Source: Cryptococcus deneoformans JEC21 (taxonomy: Eukaryota > Basidiomycota > Tremellomycetes > Tremellales > Cryptococcaceae). From it: a DNA stretch of 25,000 nt. Of the stretch, positions 1 through 9,339 are shown in pieces (position 1 is the stretch's first letter; the number at the start of each line of letters is the position of its first letter). The notes below the pieces were generated by a model. It worked only from the letters and a program-made list of their open reading frames with translations, searched no databases and had not been told where the DNA came from. Location: contig NC_006686.1 of assembly GCF_000091045.1 (NCBI RefSeq), forward strand, positions 1,580,001 to 1,605,000, given 5' to 3'. The position numbers were made by a program, and so were the translations under genes.

Positions 1-32
1 GGCCCGTCAAATCACTCCCCAATTGTGATTTG

Positions 33-3000
33 ATGCAGGAGCAAGCAACCGCCTCGCCCAGCGCTTTGACCACGAATCTCATCGGCGGTATGGGGTCTAA
101 CAAACATCTTGCTACGGGCGATTCTCATGGTTGGCCCATCCAGAGCGCATCGTGAGCATTCTCTTGTTCAATTTCAACGTAGACTTACTTGGCGAAGGCC
201 TTCTATATTGCACAGAGGCATGACCCCGACGACATCGTTACCACCTCCCACAAATCTGGCTCCTAGGCCTCTGACTGAAAGAGAAAGTCACTTAGTGAAG
301 CACCTGAGCAGATTGCAGTTCGTGAGTAAACACTATGGCTGAGGAAACTTTTAACCATAACCTACCCAGTTTCTTGCCACAGCTCCTACGAGGTGGATGG
401 GAACGGGAGAGCGCACGGTGAGGCTAATGCGGCGTTTAAATCGTTTTGGAGAGTTGGCTCACAGCAGACAGAACTCGTCATTCCAGGATAATTCACTTTC
501 CTCTCCTCATCCCAACTTGAATCGTTTCCTCTTGCCAAACGGCGAGTATGTAGCTTGTGTCTTCTGGAATGGGCTGTATCACATTACTGGTACCGACATA
601 AGTGAGCTCAACCGAGCGAATCAACGAGAACAACAACTAACTAGGGATTAGTCAGAGCATTGGTCTTTCGTTTTAAGGCCTTTTCCAGGCCTGTACGGAA
701 TATGAAAAAGTATGCACGATTCAGAGTAGCAGCGCTCCGACTGATTTCAAGCTATCAGATTCGAAGAAGGCGTATTCTCTGATCTGAGGAATCTCAAACC
801 GGGGACAGATGCTTGTCTTGAGGAACCTAAGTGAGTGTAATGGTTTTCGGGAGAAAATAATTGGCGCTGATATAGTTGGCAGGTCACCTTTCCTTGACCT
901 TTTGTTCCGCAATGGCTGTATTAGGACGCAAAAAAAGGCAAGTCTTACTTCTCGATAACATCAGTTTCGAACTAACACCTAGTTTTAGCAAAAGGTGAGG
1001 TGTCCGTTCATTGATGATAGTACTTTTTTGTTTACGAGACATGTAATCAATCTATTCATAGGTATTCTACTGGTTAGTCGTACCCACAGAGGACTACGTA
1101 GCGAATTAACGTTTTCCGCAGGTTCTCGGTGCCTCATGATCGATTGTTTCTAGACGCCCTGGAGAGAGATCTCAAAAGAGAGAAAATGGGGTTGGAACCA
1201 ACGACGATCGTAGTGGGTGAGCCAGCACGGAGTTTTAGGTAAGTAAGGGAAGTCTTATGACACGAACTATGCCATTGACCTTGTATTGCCAGGTATGATC
1301 CGAGGCGAAGCCTGTTCGAACAGTTCGCGGGCAAACAACCTGGCTTAGAAGAATCTGTCAACTCAGTAAGCCTTGGTATTGGGTATTGCATGTTTTCTCA
1401 TTTGACGATATCTTTTCTCGCAGAGCACTCGTGATACCCCAGCAGAGCAGTTAGCGAATCATGATCAAGGTGCAACGGTGCCCAAAACACCCCTTATTTT
1501 GCCTCCTAATAATCTTATTTCGTCATCTTCCTTGCCATCTTCTATTATCCAGAACAACAGCATCATTGTTAGCACCCCACCGTCGCCCGAAAATATCCTG
1601 AACAACACTGAAGATCAATTGAGATGCCTAACGACAGCCAGCAGCGTGTTGTTTCCACGCTCTTTGTTGAAGGGAAGTCCTGCCTATAAACAGGGGAGAA
1701 GAAAGGCCTTGCGAGATAACAAGCAGAGCACTCGGCAGGACAGCGTCACAATCTCCGATTGCGACACCGGAGATGATGAAAGTGGGTCTGAAAGCGAAAG
1801 AGCAGGCCGAGTCGAAAGAAATGGTTTCGAGAGGGATCTAGCCTTAACATCACAATCCTCAGCACCTACCCTTAATCTATCTGAAGATAGTCATGCGACG
1901 ATGGCGATCACCGCGTCCGAGTCGACCAGGTATATCTCATTTCCCTCCTTACAGTCAACCTCGGGAACCACCCTTTCGAGCCACGAACTGCCGTCTCAGA
2001 TGTTATCGCGGCAGCCGTGGGCAACCAACATTATACCTACCACTGCTGCTGCGACCGTCGAACAGTTATCTGCCAATTATGATCAGTTGTCTGCCGCAAA
2101 TGCATTCAACATGGCTCCAAGGTTGTCCTTGCAGCCTCTCGGGCCTCTTATTCCGGGCAGACCAGTCTTGCAGAACTCGACAGTAAAAGGGTTCAGCTGT
2201 CCTCTTCTTTCGTGTGGCAGACTATTCAAGCGGCTTGAGCATCTCAAGCGCCATGTTCGAACACACACCCAGGAAAGACCCTACGAATGCTCTCGATGTG
2301 CCAAACGATTCAGCCGCAGCGATAATCTTACACAGCATTACAAAACGCATGAGAGGCAAGATCGTGGAGGGAGAGATAGGAGTGAACGCATGAAAACGGA
2401 GGCTTCAGAAGGCGCGGATGATGATATAACCACGTACCTCGAAGCTCAAGTGGATGCCATGGCGGGAAGTGCCCATGTATATGCGACGGCAACAGATAGT
2501 TTCGTGATAGGGGAAGAGTCCAAATCGAGTGCGGTCAGCACGGAGGTATCTCGTAGGTTTTATGCAAACAGCAGGCATCGCTTGTAGCTGATACATGGTT
2601 GTAGCACCCAATCGCGGTAACCAGACATCTATTTCCCTGTCTTCAGCTTCTTTGCTCGGCAGCCACGTTACCAATGATATTTCAGCGCATTTCCTACCAG
2701 CCGGCGCGCCCCATGGTTTACCAGTTGACGTTGAATGGCCAAGACTGGGAGTACCACTTAATGCGATTTCCGTCGGAGAAGCAACCCATGATACCTTGAA
2801 CCTAATAAAACGTCATCGATCAATGACACCCAGCCTTCCTCCGTCGGGCCGCATTATTGGGTCGACCAGAGCTTTACACTCATCACCATATCGCAATAAC
2901 CCCCTTTATAAACCATATAATCCATATAACCCATATTCGACCAATGCAGCCATACCAAATGGTCATTCTTTTACACGTGCTGCATCTTTGGATCCATCGG

Positions 3001-3287
3001 TATTCCAAGATCGAGCTGCGGTTCTCAGCCATTTTGTAAGCAGCAAACAGCATACGCCATCGCAGACCATCCCAGCTATGTGTTCTGATCGTAACCTGTA
3101 TACTACTCCGGAGGACCTCCCTGCACATCCCGTAGGGGTTGATGCTCGGGAGAACGCAATCTTTATAACCGGGGGGGGCGAAAGTAGACTGGCCGCCTCT
3201 TCAGGACACCAAACTGATTATCAGCTATCGAATGGGCTGGGCGAGGCTAGTTGGGAGATGAGGATGAGAAATGATTCCGTACCTTAG
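33..3287 (+). CDS. STE12: Ste12-family transcription factor (STE domain plus two C2H2 zinc fingers)
   Basis: Nuclear transcription factor of the pheromone/MAPK mating and filamentation pathway. Exons I infer: 33-151, 216-321, 370-601, 652-709, 759-830, 883-937, 989-994, 1062-1072, 1122-1238, 1293-1365, 1424-2552, 2605-3287; this closes in frame at 886 aa. The STE DNA-binding domain covers roughly residues 60-280 and includes [40 protein letters not shown] and [20 protein letters not shown]. Two tandem C2H2 fingers lie near residues 540-592: C-X4-C-X12-H-X3-H, then C-X2-C-X12-H-X3-H, with a TQERPYE linker. This STE plus zinc-finger layout is known from filamentous fungi and basidiomycetes and is absent from budding yeast Ste12. 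A 54-nt segment (418-471) inside exon 3 has intron signals and no stop; removing it gives 868 aa. The ATG at 33 is the first Met, but the frame is open to the window edge, so an upstream start is possible. The a or alpha allele is not determined. Confidence 0.93.
938..1061 (+). other. STE12: STE12 micro-exon cluster with a GC-AG intron
   Basis: A GC-AG intron (938-988, donor GCAAGT) is followed by a 6-nt exon (989-994, Gln-Lys), a GT-AG intron (995-1061), and then an 11-nt exon (1062-1072). The 6-nt exon restores the conserved family string TQKKQKVFYW. Skipping it keeps the frame but gives TQKKVFYW, lacking two conserved residues. The splice sites were read by eye; no transcript data were available. 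Confidence 0.75.
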
Positions 3288-4098
3288 TTGCTCTACATAA
3301 CCACATCTTTTTTGGGCCATATCTACTTCGGCCTTGAATGATGACCAGCCCTGTTAATATTGACTTGATAAGTGGTTTTCATAAGTTGCGACGTTATTGA
3401 TATACGGTTATATATATGTCATTGGTTCGAATTTATCATTTTGAACTTATACTGAAGAGGAAATTGACTGATGGAAGAAGGAGCTGAGGAAGGTAGAGGA
3501 AGCAGCTGACACGAGGATGTCTTTGGTCGGAGGACTGCAGAAGCTGGAACTTGGCCGGTGGAAATGAGGAGAGGAAGTGTAAATGACTCCAAGTAGGACT
3601 TGAATGCCAGCCCATATTATACAAAACCGGAGCCGTTCGTGAATCAAAACGAACCCAAGCTCAAAAAAGAAAAAGAAAACAGAATGAAGGACTTGGGAAG
3701 GTAAACAAACGAGTTACTGGAGAATTCTTCTTTGACGGATTTTTTGACTGTCGTACTGGCAATCGAGAGATGCTCGACGAGTTTTTGAATGCAAAAAGGC
3801 ATTTCCTATATCGTAAAAGTACATAAAATTTGGAACCCATCATTTGCTTGTTTCGTCCGTCTAACAGCGCTGCCAGGATGACTACTGCGTGCAGACAGTT
3901 GTTGGAGAGCGGGCAGAGAGATTGAATTGTGACATTGTGAGCGGGAAGGACAAAAAGCGAGCGAAGCTAGATCTGGTGGATGAGTACGGCCATCAGACGG
4001 GAAAGAGTCCTTGGAGTTATTATGAGACATCTATCGGCTTCCCATCTGCAGAAGGTGAAGAAGGCGCCGCATGCAAGACGTAGGTCTTAATTAAATGG

Positions 4099-4290
4099 TC
4101 AACATCTCAAGTCAGTGGAGAATAGGGCGATGATGAAAGTTGCAAGGAAGACACCAATAATCATACCAAGAAAATCTATGCTCTTGAAAGCCTCGAGTGG
4201 AATTTTGTCGGAGAAAGGATTGCGGAGGATGGTCCAAGAACGAATGAAGACGCGGACCGACAAGATGATAACAGAGAGGCTCTTCTTCGT
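4099..4290 (-). other. Short membrane-like open segment, possible gene remnant
   Basis: A minus-strand segment of 63 codons is open from just after a TGA at 4293-4291 to a TGA at 4101-4099. Its translation has two hydrophobic runs, one beginning LSVIILSVRVFI and one reading FLGMIIGVFLATFIIALF near the end, separated by a charged stretch. It has no in-frame Met near its 5' end and no clear acceptor in the right phase. It could be a decayed 3' exon of a membrane protein or simply chance. It sits downstream of RPO41 on the same strand. No function is assigned. Confidence 0.25.
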
Positions 4291-4584
4291 TCATTGACTG
4301 GACGCGACCAGTTCGTTGGACGGATAGGAAGATGTCCGCCCTTAGCCCACCCTCCAAAGGTGTACTGACATCCCAGAAGTCAGGCGCATGCAGATGGCAA
4401 TGAAAGAATGTGCTGAAATTTCATAATAAATGTGTCAAAGCTTCAGACAGTATTGGTTTATTAATAATAGGAAGAAAAAAAACCAAATGAACATCATACG
4501 TAATAGATAGCCCGTCGGTAGCAGTCAACGAAAGAGGTCCACTGACGACACTGCGCAGCTACTCTATTTATGAGAGGCCTAAAC

Positions 4585-4651
4585 GTATGGGAGGCCAAAG
4601 GGCAAATAAATAATAATTCAATTTTTTTTGGGTCGCGTTTCGGTCCATAAA
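4585..4651. repeat. Dispersed repeat, copy A
   Basis: About 67 bp closely match 22647-22706 in the same orientation. Both copies share a block starting GTATGGGAGGCCAAAGGGCAA, then an AT-rich stretch with a T-run, then GGTCGCGTTTCGGTCCATAA. The AT-rich middle differs by small indels. The similarity ends abruptly on both sides. This copy is about 90 bp downstream of the RPO41 stop. It may be the end of a mobile element or a short non-autonomous one; the family is not recognised. Confidence 0.75.
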
Positions 4652-4740
4652 TGTTAGCTACCAAAATGATCACAGGAAACCAAAACAAAATCAGACGCAA
4701 TATGATGCATGATACATAGATAACGGTGATTGGAATTAGC

Positions 4741-7700
4741 TCAGGAAAAGAAGTAGGCGGACTGCTTTACCCTACGGACCTCGAAAACACCCCTAGGAGG
4801 ACAAGGCGGCAAGACATCCCTAAACTTGACCCAATTCTGCTTTCCTGCACGGAAAATATCCACTTCCTCATCGTCCAAGCCAGATTTACCTGCTATTTCT
4901 ACAATTCCATCGGTAGGGAGAGATATAGCCTCTGCAGCTTTCACATCGAGTTGCTCAGGAGTTGATGCAATGAGATCAACTTCGGCATTTAATATAGCGT
5001 CATCGAATCTGCCATCAGGATCGGAGTTGGTAAAAGACTCTTCGCCGCCATCATGTTCAGCCAACATTACAGACATGGCTTTTCTCCGCTGGGCAGTCGC
5101 AGCTTTACGCTTGGCAGCGGTGGTAGATATATTTTTAGCTGACTGTATTGGGATACAGTACTCGCCATATCGGTCAAGGAAATCCTCTCTAAGTTTGCCG
5201 ACAAGATCCTGAGAGTGAAGTTCTACAAAGGTGTCTCGGATAAGGTCGGACATTTTTTCGACTGTAGCAGCGTGAGTCCAGTAAGAATCATGCACACTTG
5301 CAAAGGCCAAGTTATTTTGCTTGCGGTTCAGACGTCAGTTTCGCGAACATATTGAAGAAGAAGATAAGACATACTTTACACTTGAGAGCGGTAAGGAGCA
5401 TATGAGTGGCGTCAAGAGAGTGAATGAAATTCGGAGGGAAAGCGGTTGCTTGTTTTTGAGGGCTGACTTCTGACGGAGCGTTGGGGTCTGAGATGTACAC
5501 AGATTGTAAAGCGGTCATGATCTGCTTCTTGTGCGCTTTTCTATATGGTTGCACAACAGGCAAACCCAGAGGGGTCGTCCAGATGACCGCACTCATAAAT
5601 TCTTTGGCAGCCCGGGAAGTGACCTTGCCTGTGCGAGAGGTGTTTGTTAAATTAGTGGCCGCTTCTTGGACACGAGCTGGGGGAATCGATCTAGAGATTA
5701 AACGGGCAGACGTGGTAAGCCAGTCCATGATGGCCTTGGCTCCAGAGAAAAGGTCACCGATACAATTTAACACCTGTTCATGGCAAGTCAGCAGCAGTCA
5801 CCTTCAAAGAATACTGACAGAGGACTGACAGTTTTAGCAATATAACTTGATACGGCAAATATGTGCTCCTGTGCAATATCACCTCTAGCGTGCAATTGCT
5901 TGGCAATCTGGTCTCGTGCACCAACGAAAGTTACTCCATAGACTGTAGTCATTACTGTCTGTTTTACGACCTTTCTCCCGAGAGGTTCCTTGATTAACAA
6001 CGCGATGTCGTGACCGGCCTTCTTGTCTTCCTCGACCACCTTGTTCACTATGTCGACGACACCGGTATAGATATCTGCTGGCCGGTCTCCTGCTTCGAGG
6101 TTGACGGCTTTGGCACCACGAACATCGCCACCAAGAGCAGCATAGTGCTGCATACCGTTACAAGTGCCATCCTGATGAACAGGAAGAGACGACTCATAGG
6201 CTGAAGGATTGGGCGAGCGTAAAGCGGAGGCGAGTTCAAAACATGTGGCGAGGCATTGCCATGGGTCTTCAGCTTTCAGCCACCACCGTTTTCCCTGAAA
6301 CCGTTTCAGCCATACAAACGAGATAAGGTGATTAGAGGGCAACTCACGTCCAAGGGGTGGTCGGCACTATCGAAGATATCAGCTTCGTGTTCCTGCGCAA
6401 ATCTTGCTCTTTCAGCGAAGCTGGCCTTGTCATAACCATACACATTTGCCAAGTGGATTTGCAACCACTTCAGACCTGTTTCACCAAGGGGTTTTTTGGT
6501 ACCAAAAGTAAGAAGACCTCGACAAAGGTCGTCTCCTACAGGACTCAGATGAGGAGGGATCGGATAAGCCCTTCCTCGGAAATCCATATTGTGGGGAAGA
6601 TAGAAAGTGTCTTTAAGATAGGAGCGCGCAATTTCAATATTGTAATTGAACTTGCACCTTTCAGCGTGGTCCTTTCTTTGTTGGGCCAAGACGGCTTTTG
6701 TCTTCTCCACATATTGGACCCTCATTTGCGGATCTTGATCAGATGAATCAGGTTTCTCGGGAAATTCATAGTGTGCTTTGTCTTCTGATGGAGGAATATC
6801 GGCGATCGGCTCGCCTCTATTCCAAGACTCGAGCACGACGTCAAACACTCTACGATTGACCCGCCAAGGGGTTGAAGAAAGAACGTCTAGACCGTGAAAT
6901 ACTGGTTCAAGATGTCCTTCTTCCGACGCTGCCTTGAGCCATTTCTGTTGTTCTAAGGACTCTTTATAGCGCATAACGGGGACTGGAACGAAATAAAATG
7001 TTCAGCGACATATCTCTGAAAGTCCGTTCAGTTGACTTACCTGAATGGAGTAGATAACCGCCTTTATTATGGGCTGTCCAAGGTCTAGGTTCGACAAGCA
7101 TTGGCAGGTGCTTAGGATGTATGACTACGCCGATGTCGTCTTTTGCTAGGCGGGCAGCAACCACAGGGTTAAGTTTGATGACGCCAAGCTTCTTCCCGCG
7201 CACGTACTCGTACGCATGAGTGAAAGCCGGCTGGAGCTCCGTTCTATGAACGCTGGTCAGATGAGATGATACATGAAAGAGAATGGGCTTATACGCACAT
7301 CATCTCACCAGTGTTACGATCCTTGGCTGTTCGTTCGACCTTCGCCACTTTTAACAATGCATCGACCAACTCGGAACCGACGCCGAGCTGAATCATCCGG
7401 GACCAGGCAGGGGTCCATATATCTTGCATGTCGTCGTGGTTGGGAGGCAAAATTTTATCACCTTCATTTTTACCTACACGCTTTGCTTGATTCGCCTGTT
7501 CTCCAATCTTTTTCCAAACTGATCCGATGAGTTGTCTGCTTGGTTTCTGAGTTTGGGGATCGATAGTTTTCAACCAGTGATACGAATCAACACCAGCAAC
7601 ATTCTTGATCGTTTCTGCCCTAAACTCAGTTTCCACAGCCTTGCCGACGGCAACCATGCCTCTCAGAACCTTCATACCATCAGCTATACCGCCTGATCCG

Positions 7701-9113
7701 GACATGCGCATGATTTCGAGGATAGTGATAAGGGCGAGCTTATCAACCGGGAGAAGGGAGAGGTACATGAGGAGAACCTGAGGCTTCATGCGAGCAGTGG
7801 CGGAGTATTTAGGAGGGGTGACAGCGGCTTTGGATTCTGGAAGAGCGTCAATTTCGGCCTGCATGGACGCAATACGCTTCTCGAGTTCTACAGTGAGTTC
7901 ACCAAGCCAAGTATGCATCCATGATTGAAGGACAGATCGTTGAAGGGTGGATGTGTCACCGGCTGCTTGGATACGTTTGGCGCTCTCTTCGAGTTCTGCG
8001 CGGGCTGCTTGGAGAGATGCATTCTCAAGTGCACGTTGGCGGTTTACGGGAATGGAGGAAGAGTCTATGGCGGATAAAGCTTGACGAAGATTGGCGATGG
8101 CGAACCGAGCTTCGTTACGATGGGAGACGTGTGCTTGCTTGCTAGATTTGCCAGCATTCTAAAGGTTGGAAGTTAGTAGATCTATGTGATGTAATATGAT
8201 TTTCACGAACCTCTGTTACGGGCGTGACCTCCTCAATTACTTCAGAGACGAGTTCCTCTCGTCTTTGCTTTTCAAGCCCCTGGAAAGCGAGGACATCTTG
8301 TCGAAGACCCGGCAAAGAGTGAGAGTCGGCGGCTTCAATGACCGCCTGACAAGCTAATGGTAACGCGGAAGGTTCGAGGCCTTGGAGAAGAGATGAAATG
8401 GGCAGAGAAGAGTGTTCAAGGTAAGGGATTATGGGATCCAGAGGAGAGTGGGAGCTAGCAACAGCATTAGTCGTGTTGCGCTAGGCATCTGATGTTGGGT
8501 TTATGAGACAAAAGAAGACCTACTTGATCAAACCATTGAACCAGCCCTGGTAGACCCTCAAACCGTCACGATCCAGACCAGCTGGCTCTTTCGAACCTCG
8601 CGCGCCGTGTGTCTCTCCCCACTGCTCTACTAATCTCGCGGCCCTTCCCCTCCACTTTGGAGCACTAGACCCATGGCTGTGGACGTTACCGAGACTTGCC
8701 ACTCCTTCAATGACCATTGCCCATACTTTGGCTTCTGGTATTCTCATCTGGCCAGTGGGCGTGTCATGAAGAAGCTGTGTAAATATTTGGTATGCTCTAG
8801 GGACATGTTCTGGCCGTCTGAGACATATAGAGATCATAGAGATGGCGTCTATGACCCCAGTAGAAGGGTAGAGAGACGCCTGTGGCGAGTCTGGCGGGGG
8901 CGATATGTCATTCGGGAGCGGGGAGGGGAGGTTGAGAAGGGGCTGTGTGCGGAAGGGGGAGGGGAGGGGGGGAAGGGGATGGTGGTAGTCTGTGGCGTGA
9001 GGGGCGGGCGCTGCAGGGCGTAGCCGCGAGGCGGAAGGAGAGGAGAAGAGGCAGGCACGGATGCTGGCGCGGAGCGGGCCCTTGGAGCGGGCGATCACGC
9101 GGAGGGGAAGCAT
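4741..9113 (-). CDS. RPO41: Mitochondrial DNA-directed RNA polymerase (T7-phage type)
   Basis: Single-subunit RNA polymerase that transcribes the mitochondrial genome. Exons: 9113-8524, 8454-8211, 8158-7299, 7243-7041, 6982-6348, 6294-5830, 5773-5385 region ending at 5375, 5319-4741. They close in frame at 1324 aa, near yeast Rpo41 (1351 aa). The N-terminus (MLPLRVIARSKGPLRASIR) is basic and Ser/Arg-rich, as in a mitochondrial presequence. T7-type motifs are intact: motif A DFRGRAYP with Asp about 766; HQDGTCNGMQH near 884; motif B with Lys about 955 and Tyr about 963 (KQTVMTTVYG); PNFIHSLDATHM near 1113-1124; motif C SVHDSYWTHA with Asp about 1143; and the C-terminal PYFFS-like end AYFFS. 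The start was chosen because it opens the presequence; an in-frame Met lies slightly upstream (MSRCTIYSVHAM). The gene diverges from the ARM gene across 226 bp. Confidence 0.96.
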
Positions 9114-9339
9114 GGCGTGGACAGAGTATATAGTACAGCGCGACATTCGGGCGGCCACTTCTGAAAAATACGAAAATAATGCAGCTTCGCGGCCCTGTCT
9201 GTCACGTGATCCCGGGCACGTCCGCCGTGGGTGCCACGCGGGAACGGACATGCCCGCTGAGTATCGTCACCCGCTCTCGGAGCAAGGATGAAAATGGAGC
9301 AGCATCGCTCCTCTGTGTGCTGCATGGCTTGTACCCACG
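9114..9339. promoter_or_regulatory. Divergent promoter of RPO41 and the armadillo gene
   Basis: These 226 bp separate the two start codons, so both genes must take their 5' control from here or from within each other. A perfect CACGTG E-box lies at 9203-9208, in the context GTCACGTGATC, which is the type of site bound by bHLH factors such as Cbf1. A TATATA-like stretch lies near 9126-9132 on the RPO41 side. Which factor binds is inference. Confidence 0.55.

Larger units (their letters stand above)
3288..4740. other. Gap between convergent STE12 and RPO41
   Basis: This 1.45 kb stretch lies between the 3' ends of STE12 and RPO41. I see no convincing gene. It is AT-rich near 4420-4700 and holds one copy of a dispersed repeat (4585-4651) and a short minus-strand open segment with hydrophobic runs (4099-4290). 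Both are listed separately. No pheromone precursor with a CAAX ending was seen here. Confidence 0.6.

Noticed and set aside
1134..1391. Minus-strand reading frame inside STE12
   Set aside because: It is antisense to STE-domain exons whose plus-strand protein is clearly conserved.
2546..2587. STE12 ending at the stop at 2585-2587
   Set aside because: A 52-nt intron (2553-2604) with GTAGGT donor, CTGAT branch and TAG acceptor joins the frame to a further 227 open codons, which fits normal gene structure here better.
3889..4083. 64-codon plus-strand frame in the STE12-RPO41 gap
   Set aside because: No motif, no homologue recognised, and no splice context; likely chance.
3288..4740. Possible small pheromone-precursor gene near STE12
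   Set aside because: I looked for a short frame ending in a CAAX motif on both strands here and in the other gaps and saw none.
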